Shown here: piece after piece, positions 53,432 to 64,000 of the stretch
How positions within the stretch are numbered: the stretch's first letter is position 1
How the letters are laid out: each line of letters starts with the position of its first letter
Assembly (NCBI GenBank): GCA_019843655.1
Contig: JACDQD010000004.1
Span: 14,198,001-14,262,000, forward strand
Reading direction: 5' to 3'
Source: Lethocerus indicus
Taxonomy: Eukaryota; Arthropoda; Insecta; Hemiptera; Belostomatidae
DNA: 64,000 nucleotides
Notes under the pieces: generated by a model
The model's input: the letters and a program-made list of their open reading frames with translations, nothing else
Told to the model about the DNA's origin: nothing
Database searches by the model: none
Program-made: the position numbers and the translations under genes

Positions 53432-54476
53432 AAAGGAATCTCGCCCGCGTGCTGAGAGATAATCATTATTATTGGCGTAATAACGATAGACGAGAAAAGT
53501 AAAATTGAACATAGATATCTATAAATTGGTGTTCGTGTAAAAATCGGGATGTTGCGCTGTCGACAGCTGTTCTAATAGAAAGGTGAAAACGTATTCTGAT
53601 TATATACGGTGTTAATTCTAATATAATGACCCACAGTTTTATCAAAACAGAAGCGGCTTGCAAAAAGGTTTAGACGATTCTAGATTTACATGAAATTATA
53701 TCGAGATATCTGAAAGCATTATAACGTGTGTGATTCATAAGCTCTCGCTTAACCATAACTATATATTATAAAAATATCTTACACTTTCTTGGGTTAGATC
53801 TATCTCCGTTTCTTTATACATTGCCTAAATATTTTACTAATCCTGGTTATTGTAATAGTCAAAAACAGTACTTCGTGATGTAACTTCCAGAAACGATAAT
53901 CATTTTTCTATCGATCTCGTAGTATCAAATGTGTCTTTTTGAACGTCTGCTCTTCCAGATTTCTCCAGTCATTTTAAAAGGGAATTAAAAATTCCCCTCT
54001 CGGATTGGACGATTATGGTCATTATTCTCCGACGGCAACCCTGCGTGTGGTATAGAGGGGTCTAATGATAATGTACCGTGAGGACGGGTAAGTTAAAAAG
54101 GTATTAAGATCGACTGGAAGGAGGAAGCGAGAGCGATGAAGCAGACACTGCTTGGGGGGACCTTTCGTTCATTGCACTCTCTCGTGGATGGCCTCTCTTA
54201 ATGTCCTAGGTCAGTGTTGCCAACCAATCTACTGGTGAGATTTCACTTCAAAAAAACCCTCATCTTTCTTATGAGTTCTTGTCATTAGAAGAGTTTTTAT
54301 TTCGACCGCTTTTATGAAACTTTTCATTGGAAGTGAATTCATTTTTTCACCTTTATTTGCTAATTATCTGCGAGATAGTCATTTATAAAATTGGAATAGT
54401 TCGTTTTAGAACATATCGTCTGTGTGATTTTCTATTTACCATCGTATGCTTGGTGTGGAAGTGTGTTAATTATCAG

Positions 54477-54479
<3 letters not shown>

Positions 54480-54529
<50 letters not shown>
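54480..54529. repeat. (TA)n microsatellite, 50 bp
   Basis: Pure TA tract about 3.4 kb upstream of the first recognised bazooka exon. Confidence 0.98.
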
Positions 54530-54531
<2 letters not shown>

Positions 54532-56275
54532 AATTACTAGGTGCCAATGAAAATTAAATTGCAATAGTTAAACTACTAATGTTTTCAATAAATTTTGAAC
54601 TACGGAACACTAATTCAGTTGGAAATAATAGTAATTTAATGTGAAATTTAAATTATTTAGTTCTGGTGGGTGTTAATAGCATTCATCTCTTCTCGTTCTA
54701 ACACCTGTTAATTTATATTTAGAATAATTCTGAAGAAGGTTCTCGCCAGTGCGAACCCATTGTCCTCTTTTAGCGTTTGTTTGCAAGGTCGCTTGCCCCC
54801 CTCCTCCCATCGTCACGCCCATTAACCGTCCCGCCCCCGCACCGTCTTATAAATCGAGAGAGGACGTTGGCAATTTTCTCAGACCTAGCCCCATGGGAAT
54901 ATTTGGATATTTCAGTCTACATTAATTATTGTTCTTTGAAGCCTGCATTGTTTTATTACCCAATCAGTTAACGAAAGGGCAGCGGAACAAAGAAGTCCCG
55001 ATACTCCGACTAGGATTTCCCTCGTCGAAACCTGTCCTCTAGAATGCAACGAGAAATTTCAACGCACTCCGCAGAACCTTTCGTTAGTGTTCTTGCCCCA
55101 CCGTTAAAGTCTCCACAACCTATCTTTGACGGTATCAAGAAAGTGTACGAATATTGGGTTAATTAATATATTTGTGACGCCGATAATATACTACAAGATC
55201 CCGATAATCAACTTGCCATAGTCTGCTTACCGCTTTAGTATGTACTGTACTTTACTTTATTTAAAATTTAAAATTAATTAAATCATTAAATGTCGATCCC
55301 GCTATCAAACTGCAATATAAAGATCAGTCTAATTTTAAAATTTTTTAATTATTCTTTGCCCCGAATGTTTCATTTTTTCGCCATCTTTACCTAACAAAGT
55401 GTTCACAGTGTGTAATGGTTGTATGCATTTTTGTGTTCCCATGGTTGTGGGAAACTTTCCTTGTTGTTCTCTCATCTTAATAATAGACATCCCTCTCCCT
55501 ACACGCGAAAGAATAATAGATTGTTTTTCTATTTCTTTTTTACATGTCTTAAGTTCTGACCTGAGAATGCCCAAGCAAAGCTGAGACCTCGAACTTTCCA
55601 TTTTATTTGACCTTCATACTGAACGTATGTTTTCCCTTGCGTTCAATTTCAATAGAAATTTATATGATTTTGATGTGTTCTTATGATGTTGTGACTAATG
55701 CAAATTGCTATGTGTTGGAATATTATTAGTAGATTGTTAAGTTCATTATTATTCGCTGCTTCTTGATTAACGTATATCAGTGGGTTTTCCTTCTTACTTT
55801 TTTCGAATAAACTATAATTTACACATTAATATACAGGAACCAAAATATTATAACCTGTTTGACCAAGGTTTAATGTAATGAGTAATGAGTAATAACGTAG
55901 TGGGTCACTGTAGTTATGTCCATTTTATTAGTAGAAAATCGGTGTAATAATGAAATATAACGAATAAATTACGTTCTGATTTACCTTTAAGAGTCCGGTT
56001 ACTGAAGCAAAATAATAAATTTGTATTGGTCGTTTAACACACTTAATATTATTGCGTAGTGTATAGGCATACTGTTTAGTTAGAGGCCAATATAATTGAA
56101 ATGAAGCCACATTATTAATTATAACATGTCACTCTATCTATTATGTAAATACCTTATGATTACTGAGCTAGTTCATCCAGTATAAATCTAAAATGTAAAC
56201 TGAAAGTGGATGGGCTAAAAAATTAAATAAAATATGTATGAAACTTATATTTAACAGATGAGGGAATTACATTGG

Positions 56276-56335
56276 TGGTGTGGCAGAACAATTTTGGCAT
56301 TGCAGGTTGCTGGGTTGATAACCGGAACCGGCGCC
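56276..56335 (+). mobile_element. tRNA-like / SINE-like fragment
   Basis: GGTGTGGCAGAACAATTTTG resembles an A-box region, and GGGTTGATAACC (56312-56323) a B-box, with tRNA-like spacing. Too degenerate for a functional tRNA. Confidence 0.33.
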
Positions 56336-57840
56336 GTTTAGATAATGGAATTTAGCTTTTTATGCGCTCTACATACTCTGGTAGATGGATAGCAGTATGG
56401 ATCCGTGTAAATTGTTTATTTACTTTGGCTAATGTCGATGGATATTTGTGGCATTTTTCGTGCGTTTAGTACCCTGGTATCATTGAATGTCCGGAAGGAA
56501 TGAGGATGAATGAGTCAGTCCGAGGGAACTCCATACGCGAGGGATGTTTAAAGCGAAAACTCTTTGAGTCTTTTATCTGGAAATTCAAAACTGGTTTTGA
56601 ACGGGGTTGTGGCCAGCCTGCGACCGACCTTTGTGCGTCAGAGGCTCGATGACGCGACCGGCCCGTTCTCAGAAGCTTATCCCAGAGCATCCCGTACCCG
56701 GAGATTTCAGCCTACTTGCAAGGAAACTTAGCCCCAGTCCCCGCTAGGGCTCCCGAGACGTATCGATTGTATGGCGTAAAGTCGGGTGTTGGTTAAATTC
56801 GCCATAGTCATATACCTCGACGGGTGTGCAGCGCTATACTGACAACGCGGAAGCATTCAGCACTATTCTCCCATTCTCTCGCGCCACTAAATAGAATGAA
56901 ATTTCTCTTATAGCATTGTTCTATACACTTAACAATTGTCTATGCTCTCGGCGTTCTCACTATTCCCACTTCCTGATGACTTCTATTATATAACTCTATT
57001 CCGTATTAATATCGGAATAATAATTAAATAAATCTGCACTTATAATATACAAAGAAATATATATAGCTGGTCGTTTTGAATGTTTTTTTTACTTTTTTAG
57101 GACTTATAAGAGACTAGTAAAAGTAATTATTAAAGAAACATTTTATTACGAATTGAAGTACATATCACACTAAAATCCCATAAAAGAGTCGTTTTATTAG
57201 AAATTACTTTACAGCACCTAGGACTTTATATAGAATGCGATTCTCATTTATTTATCTTATACAGTTTGAACCGCAGAACTACAGCTCTATAAATGAACAA
57301 CGGGCTTTAAGTCCAGTCTAACAGAACAATTTATTGAAAAGTGCTAAAACAATAACTAAGAAAAGGTAACTACAAAGAAGTTTCTAGCAAAAAGTATGTT
57401 AATAGAAGTTCTAAACTTGTTTCTTATTTAATATATGGGTGATACTCATATCGGGGGTTATGCGCGGATAAAATAGGTGTTAGGAAATTGATCAAGATCC
57501 GCCCGGCGTCCGAAGGTTTGGAATGTGAGACCATTGGGTTGGGTTGGTGTCGCAATTAAAAAAGTGTGTGAGGTCATGAACTGAAAGGGTTACACGGGAT
57601 AACGCCTCTCTCGGTCCTTGCTTTCTCTGCCGTTACTTCGGAGTCCCGATCCGACCGATAGTGAATCACCCTCTGGCCGTTGTTGAATCTTATTTATGGC
57701 ACTGAAACTGATGGCACCACTTACCGTCCAGGCTAGATAACAAGCATTCTTCCAGGAAATTTCTTTTTGTTTCTCCATCTGGAGGAATTCTGAACTTTGA
57801 TGGAATTTATTAAAAAATGTATTCCCCCGTTAATAAATAA

Positions 57841-59045
<1,205 letters not shown>

Positions 59046-59169
59046 GGTGGAGATAAATACCATACCGATATAGAAGTAACTAACGAGCAGATAGCTTCGG
59101 GTGTGCCAGGTCCCCTCCAGGTCAGGAGAGGAAGCGAACCCGCGCTCAACCAACTGTTACCCGCAAATG
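59046..59169 (+). CDS. baz: bazooka/par-3 exon: PAR-1/14-3-3 phosphosite block
   Basis: A 124-nt exon, phase 0 in and phase 1 out, bounded by TTTCTTTCAG and AATG/GTAAGG. It encodes 41 residues plus one base, beginning GGDKYHTDIEVT and containing VRRGSEPALNQL. The RRxSxP core, serine codon 59133-59135, matches the conserved site that in Drosophila Bazooka (Ser151) and mammalian Par-3 (Ser144) is phosphorylated by PAR-1/MARK and then bound by 14-3-3, keeping Par-3 off the lateral cortex. The serine just before it, present in the fly and mammalian proteins, is glycine here, while the phospho-acceptor, the basic residues and the +2 proline are kept. The site assignment comes from family knowledge. 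Confidence 0.94.
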
Positions 59170-59996
59170 GTAAGGGATTTGGACTATATTTTTTCATATT
59201 TTAGAATATCCCTCACTGATTCGTGATAATTGTGCTATGCGCAATAATTGCGTTAGCGGGTAAGCTAAGATGTAGCTCGACTGTTTCTTAACCGATTTTA
59301 GTCTAAGGGGTCGTCTGGATATTTAATTGACTCTGTGACAGGCCAGTGTGTATACTTACTTCCGGTCGGCCTTGAAATCAGCCAGCGTTGCCGGCGGTAA
59401 GTATGGCCCCAAGGTGAATGAAATTCCGATAGTTACAATTTACGCCGTAAGAAAAAATACAGATTGTACCGTAAATTATAACCTGTAACTTCGGGATATA
59501 ATGGACCATTAATTTTTATTAACCCGGTCTTTGAAGTCAATTCGTTAGGAATACTAGCCTTTAGCTCGTCTTTCTTCAGTGTTTGTAAATAAGTGTTTTA
59601 TGTTAATTATAAATTAATAAAGTGTAAATTAGTAATCACAGACATTATAAATAAAGTAGTTTAATGAACCGTTGTCTATAATATTGCATGTTGCATGATT
59701 TATTGATAAAAAAAGTTTATTTCCGACGTTTTTATATTTCTGTGAAGCCCTCGGCCATTAATTCTGACTGTTTGGCGCACAGAGGAATTAATTACTGTTA
59801 ATTACAATATTTTCCCCGTAAAATCAGCAAAGCTTCCTTAAGTCAGTTGCAGCTTGGTGCGTAGGTGCTCTTTTGGAAGAAGTAAAGAGCCATTTCGACT
59901 GCTGTTTTTTATAGCGAAATTGACGCCAAACATTAGATTTATGTTGCTATGGTAATACTGAATGAGTGTGTTCATGATTTCGGCAATTAATTTCAG
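59170..59996. other. bazooka intron (827 bp)
   Basis: Intron from GTAAGG to TTAATTTCAG, splitting a glycine codon (G|GT). AT-rich and unremarkable; no embedded gene or repeat was recognised. Confidence 0.85.
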
Positions 59997-60115
59997 GTGC
60001 TAGCAACGGTCACCAGGGCGGTAGTGGACTGACAGTAGGGGTCAACGACACGTCGAAGAGGTGGTCCGCAGCACCCCTCATTACAGAACCAAGAGACAGA
60101 CCCCCAGGAAGAAAG
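59997..60115 (+). CDS. baz: bazooka/par-3 exon: KRWSAAP linker block
   Basis: A 119-nt exon, phase 1 in and phase 0 out; acceptor TTTCAG at 59996, donor AAG/GTAAAA at 60116. With the incoming G it reads GASNGHQGGSGLT, then TSKRWSAAPLITE and DRPPGRK. The K-R-W-S-A-A-P string is a conserved island in the otherwise variable linker between CR1 and PDZ1 of Par-3 proteins. No domain fold is expected here. The glycine/serine-rich start suggests a flexible segment. Confidence 0.93.
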
Positions 60116-62312
60116 GTAAAACGAGTTAATTTTTGTGCTAGAACATATTTTGCTTGGGAGATTATTTCCTTATTTTCAGATCTGGTTTAAAAAGTAATAT
60201 GTTATTACAACTAACTGTTAACGACGTATCCGCGCAAACACACAAGCATTACAGTACGCTACATCTTAGTGGAAATACGTCTTTAAAAAATAAGGGACCA
60301 AATCGTAACATTATGGTGGCCGTTACTAATGTCAGCGCCACCTCAAATTCGCTATTGTTTCCACTCTCATATCATCCGATAGTCGATCGTGGAAAACGAG
60401 TGGGACATAGTTAATTCAAGAACATTCGGAAAACATTAGTGTTCTTTAATGTGGGAGCAATGGTAGGATGTCTGGACAGGAATGTAGAATTTGTTCAAAA
60501 TAATGAAATAAGGACGACTGAACTCTTCCAATGTTTCCAATGTTGAGATTTGAGCAGTTTGCTCCTAATCGTTACAAAATTAATCGGAGCTATTTCGCTT
60601 TCTTGTCATTTTTTTAAATCACACACTAATACAATGGCTAATTACGACTGTCAAACACCGCGCACGGGCTCATTCGTGTACCACACGGGAAATTAGTTAA
60701 AATTGTTGCGGTTACTGATATATATAGAGCATCAACTCTGAGTGAGCAATATTGCAGGTAGCGGAAATAAGTGGTCTTTCCGTCGTAATTATCCTGAAAT
60801 CCCAATTTTGCGCTAATTCCAGCATTTTTATATTTATTTATTGTATTCATTATATTGTATTGTAATTGGTAACTAACTGTACAAAATTTGGAGCTTTTAT
60901 TTCATTCATGTTTGCTCTAAATTTAAATCGTTTTTAATGACTGTACTTTTCAGTGGAATCCATTACAGTTGTGGTTGAAGATTAGAAGTAATTAAGGAAT
61001 TAGATCGTGGGGGGACGCATTTAGATTTCAAATAATTCATCTCTCAATTACAAACATTTTTCTTGGTTACTGAGTTCTACATTAGTTACTATTTGGACGT
61101 TTTAAAATTTTAAGTTGCCGGAGATGTGGGAGATCCCCTAGTGGCGGGTATCTATTGTCGTGCCAAATTTCAGCTTTCTAATGGAAGAGAAAGTGGTATG
61201 GGACATCGGTGTAGTCAAAGTGTCTTCAAAAATAACAAATTCCGCTATAATTTTGCAGACACGTCAGTCAAATTATAATTCTATTTTTAGGATCAACGAG
61301 TATTGCATTGGAAATGAATTCATAGAGGCGTGTTAACAGCAAAAATTGACTTGTTAATTGCTGTAAATTGGTTTACGCTAGGGTCGCTCTCATTTAAAGC
61401 ATTCTACAAACTCATTTCCATTATATTAAAAAAATTCTATATCTTTTACTTAGGAATCATATTTTACTATATTTAATTGCAATAATGAATTACGATTCCT
61501 GCTATTATTTAATAGTTTATTAAAAGATATAGCGGTCGTAGTACTGCATTATAGTACAGGTCTGATGAAACAAATCAGTGTGTTTCGCAGATGAAAACTT
61601 TTAGAAAAATTGCAGAGTGATGGAAAACAAGAATTAAGTAGGTAAACAATCAGATATTGATAATTTAATTTTTCAATTTATTCCGAATGTTTGCTGTTCA
61701 GTTCGTGAAAATCAAAACATGGATTTTATGGGTGGTAAGGTTATCCCAGCTACATTTACAAAACAAGACGCAACCGCCGACTATAGCTTCCCTATTAAAA
61801 CGTTTTTATTCGATTTTTCTCTTTCATTATGTAAGTTTTTTTTAATTAAGAAAACAGTTTAAAAAAAGAACATATAACCGCGTCACATTATCCAGTGTGT
61901 TTTGATGATATGCAACAATTGGTATCAACCATTGTTGAGGGGAGGCCATGGCCGGCTTCTTCCAGTCGTAAATATCGGTTTTATACCCGGAGAGAACAGA
62001 AACAATATTACAAATCATGGAGCCTCTTCTCCTGAAGCCTGGTATAATGCAATTTTCTTTTACTTGTACTTAAAATTTAATAAAGCATGTTCATCATTCT
62101 TCGTCTTTTATGCCAATTTTATTTTATAAATACTGAAAATATTAATGCTCATAACAGAAGTGTGAAAATTGCTCATCGTCTTGTAGACTTTGAAGAACAA
62201 TCAATAATAATGGACTTTCATGTAGTTTTGCTGTATAAGGGATACCTGTTGTTTTATTCTGCCTTAATTGCTTTGAAAGTTTCATGTAAAGAATTACAAA
62301 CTTTGATTACAG
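60116..62312. other. bazooka intron (2.2 kb)
   Basis: Intron from GTAAAA to TTTGATTACAG. No exon, transposon ends or RNA gene was recognised. The notable property is base composition: CpG is ordinary up to about 62040 and scarce after it, so the composition boundary lies about 270 bp before the next exon. Confidence 0.8.
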
Positions 62313-62455
62313 GATGACCGAGGACATGTGAATGGTTACAGTGGTGACAAATGGGGTGCACACATGGAGGAAGAGGAGATGACACCTTTGAGACCTCCTC
62401 CTGCATTTGCTAGAGATGGTTCCAACAGGCTTTCAATGCAATTTTTTGGTGACAC
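62313..62455 (+). CDS. baz: bazooka/par-3 exon: RLSMQFFGD block
   Basis: A 143-nt exon, phase 0 in and phase 2 out, from TTACAG/GATGAC to GACAC/GTAAGT, a perfect donor. It encodes DDRGHVNGYSGDKW, an acidic run MEEEEM, PLRPPPAFARDG and SNRLSMQFFGD, ending on two bases of a Thr codon. R-L-S-M-Q-F-x-G-D is one of the most conserved linker blocks in insect Bazooka, and here it has Phe at the variable position. Codons are mostly A/T-ending and nearly CpG-free, a clear change from the three upstream exons. Confidence 0.95.
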
Positions 62456-62916
62456 GTAAGTATTTATTCGATTAATTTTTCAGGATTTTATTTAATTAAG
62501 GTAGGGAAAACAATGTTCACAGACGAAAATATTAGAACAAGTTTAAAATAAAATAATTCTTCTTTATTAATAAATGTGATGACAGTGTTGGTGTATGATC
62601 ATTTTTATATATCTTCAACAAGTTTTCAGTGTTGTTGAATAAAATATGAATAAACTAGTAATTATTTGAGGAATACAATTATAATATTGTATCCTACATA
62701 AAATATTATTCTAACTTATAAATAATAACCCTATGTTGTATTGCCTTTCTTTTCAAGAGAAATTAGTTCTTAAAGATTCATGTTAACATTTTAGTTAAGC
62801 AGAAGAAAATACACTTATAAAACACACTAAGGCACATATATAAAAGTGCGTGACGTATACCTATTGGTGTATAGTTACCTCATATACACTAAAAGGCATT
62901 TTATGCTTTCTTCCAG
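62456..62916. other. bazooka intron (461 bp)
   Basis: Intron from GTAAGT to GCTTTCTTCCAG, strong at both ends. Very AT-rich and CpG-poor, with nothing else recognised. Confidence 0.88.
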
Positions 62917-63072
62917 TGGATACAGATGGTGTGATGCTGCAGAAAGAGCTATGCTGCATAACAGGATGCAGTCTTTGTCACTTCCTAGAGAACACAAAAG
63001 GAAAGAACCCTTGGGTCAGGCTAACACAGGTCCCAGCAGTCCTCAGCCAGGGGAGACAAACTCGGACAGCAG
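62917..63072 (+). CDS. baz: bazooka/par-3 exon: GYRW and KRKEPLGQA block
   Basis: A 156-nt exon, phase 2 in and phase 2 out. With the incoming AC it reads T-GYRWCDAAERAM, then LPREHKRKEPLGQA and a Ser/Pro-rich end PSSPQPGETNSDS. G-Y-x-W-x-D/E-A-A-E and S-L-P-R-E-x-K-R-K-E-P-L-G-Q-A immediately precede PDZ1 in insect Par-3. The acceptor is TTCTTCCAG. The chosen donor is AGCAG/GTCTAT at 63073, which has poor +3 to +5 bases. It was chosen because it joins in phase to the PDZ1 exon (AG+T gives Ser), whereas the alternative ACACAG/GTCCCA would leave phase 1 and break the frame. The exact 3' end is therefore a little less certain than the exon itself. Confidence 0.92.
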
Positions 63073-63946
63073 GTCTATTTTAGAATTCCATTTTATTTAG
63101 TTATATTTTTCACAAATTCTAACACAACTAATTTTTCCATGCAAGAATCATTTGTCCCAGCGCTGTTTTATAAAGTCAGTAAATTTAATTCAGTCATTGG
63201 TGTCAAATAATTTTCTGTTTTGAATAAATTATTAATTTCTGTGAATAACATCTCTCCTCATTGATACTAGCGCATAATAAATGTAGCTTAAGAAAATCAT
63301 TAATTCAGGCTGGCAAACTAATAAAATTAAAGAATAATTGTTAGTAATTTTGCTGGATTATAATTGCTTTCTGGTAGAGGGTTAATATTTATTTACACTA
63401 ATTGAGAGAAAATCTTTGAGGAACATCCATTATTTTGTTTTTCAGTTATGGGATCTGTATGAAGTTACCTTTACTTTTTACCTTGCAAACAGAAAAGAAC
63501 ATATGAAAAATTAATTATGTAAAAAAATAAACAGTTTTATATACTTTTTGTTTACATATTAAAATACAATTTTTTGTATATCCATTTTATTGGAAAGTAA
63601 GTAGTTATAACCTTTATTTCTGCTTAATTGATATTATAGGAAGGACAACATTAAAAGGGTACATTGGAAAACAATATGTTCCCAATTACAGCGGTGTACA
63701 TTCACAATAGGTATGTGGATTACAATGATGGGACTAGTGTTTCCTGTTAGGTCTGATTTAGAGGAATAAGAAAATTAAAATTGAAAAAATTCCTTGGAAT
63801 ATTTCACTAAATAAAATATATATTACTGATTCATGGGCAAACTCTTTATACGAATTTCAAAATTTAATACTGAAGGAAAGATTTGTTTGCTGTTTAAGAA
63901 GGAACAAATAGGGTTCCCTGATTTGTTGAATGATGTCGGTTGACAG
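63073..63946. other. bazooka intron (874 bp)
   Basis: Intron between the KRKEPLGQA exon and PDZ1. Both signals are weak: donor GTCTAT, and acceptor GTCGGTTGACAG with a short pyrimidine tract. AT-rich, very few CpGs, no gene recognised. A small alternative exon inside cannot be excluded. Confidence 0.75.
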
Positions 63947-64000
63947 TACGGAGTACATAGTGCTTGAGACTGGGAATGGAGCGCTGGGTTTGCATGTCGT
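63947..64000 (+). CDS. baz: bazooka/par-3 exon: start of PDZ1 (truncated by window)
   Basis: The exon starts after GACAG at 63946 and runs off the window. Taken with the two bases from the previous exon it reads S-TEYIVLETGNGALGLHVV. This is the first beta-strand and carboxylate-binding-loop region of PDZ1 (x-G-x-L-G-L-H-V-V), the domain that in Par-3 contacts Par-6 and other C-terminal ligands. Family members show the same G-x-LG-(L/I)-H-V-V string at this point. The remainder of PDZ1, PDZ2-3 and the aPKC-binding region lie beyond the window. Confidence 0.9.

Noticed and set aside
54208..54240. CAGTGTTGCCAAC as a transposon end
   Set aside because: This string starts several DNA transposon families, but no matching inverted end or target duplication was found downstream.

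Overview
The window is nuclear DNA from an arthropod, most probably an insect. It is AT-rich and dominated by non-coding sequence, with (TA)n microsatellites, short interspersed repeats and spliced exons. There are no operons and no long uninterrupted ORFs. The only gene identified with confidence is the 5' part of bazooka/par-3, the scaffold of the Par polarity complex, on the + strand. Six exons are readable: 57955-58158, 59046-59169, 59997-60115, 62313-62455, 62917-63072 and 63947 to the window end. All junction phases agree (0/0, 0/1, 1/0, 0/2, 2/2, 2/-). Together they encode about 266 residues: the second half of the N-terminal CR1 oligomerisation domain, the linker with a PAR-1/14-3-3-type serine motif, the conserved RLSMQFFGD and KRKEPLGQA blocks, and the first strands of PDZ1. 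PDZ1 is cut by the window edge.

The exon that should encode the canonical Par-3 start (first half of CR1) was not found anywhere in the 57.9 kb upstream. Positions 1-57954 are therefore probably 5' intron and/or upstream regulatory DNA. Two items there look functional. One is a GC-rich, TATA-less promoter-like region at about 37080-37195 with two CACGTG boxes, a CRE and an initiator, followed by a possible non-coding exon with a GTAAGT donor at 37296. The other is a GC3-rich open exon at 48872-49039 with a consensus GTGAGT donor. Spliced together, these two would place the first ATG (48905) in frame with the bazooka exon at 57955, giving a possible alternative N-terminus. This is an inference.

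Mobile and repeat content includes a near-perfect 324-bp palindrome (151-bp arms, 3 mismatches, 22-bp spacer) at 3326-3649, each arm carrying a hammerhead-ribozyme-like core. There is also a complete 178-bp hAT-type MITE at 33033-33210 with an 8-bp target duplication, several degenerate tRNA-derived SINE-like fragments, and about nine long (TA)n tracts. A CpG-poor, AT-rich segment at 21.8-22.7 kb is bounded by inverted CTCF-like motifs.

CpG frequency drops abruptly at about 62040, inside the gene: roughly 62 CpGs in the preceding 1.9 kb against 13 in the following 1.9 kb by hand count. This may mark the start of a germline-methylated gene body. Most other short ORFs in the window look like chance openings and are not annotated as genes.
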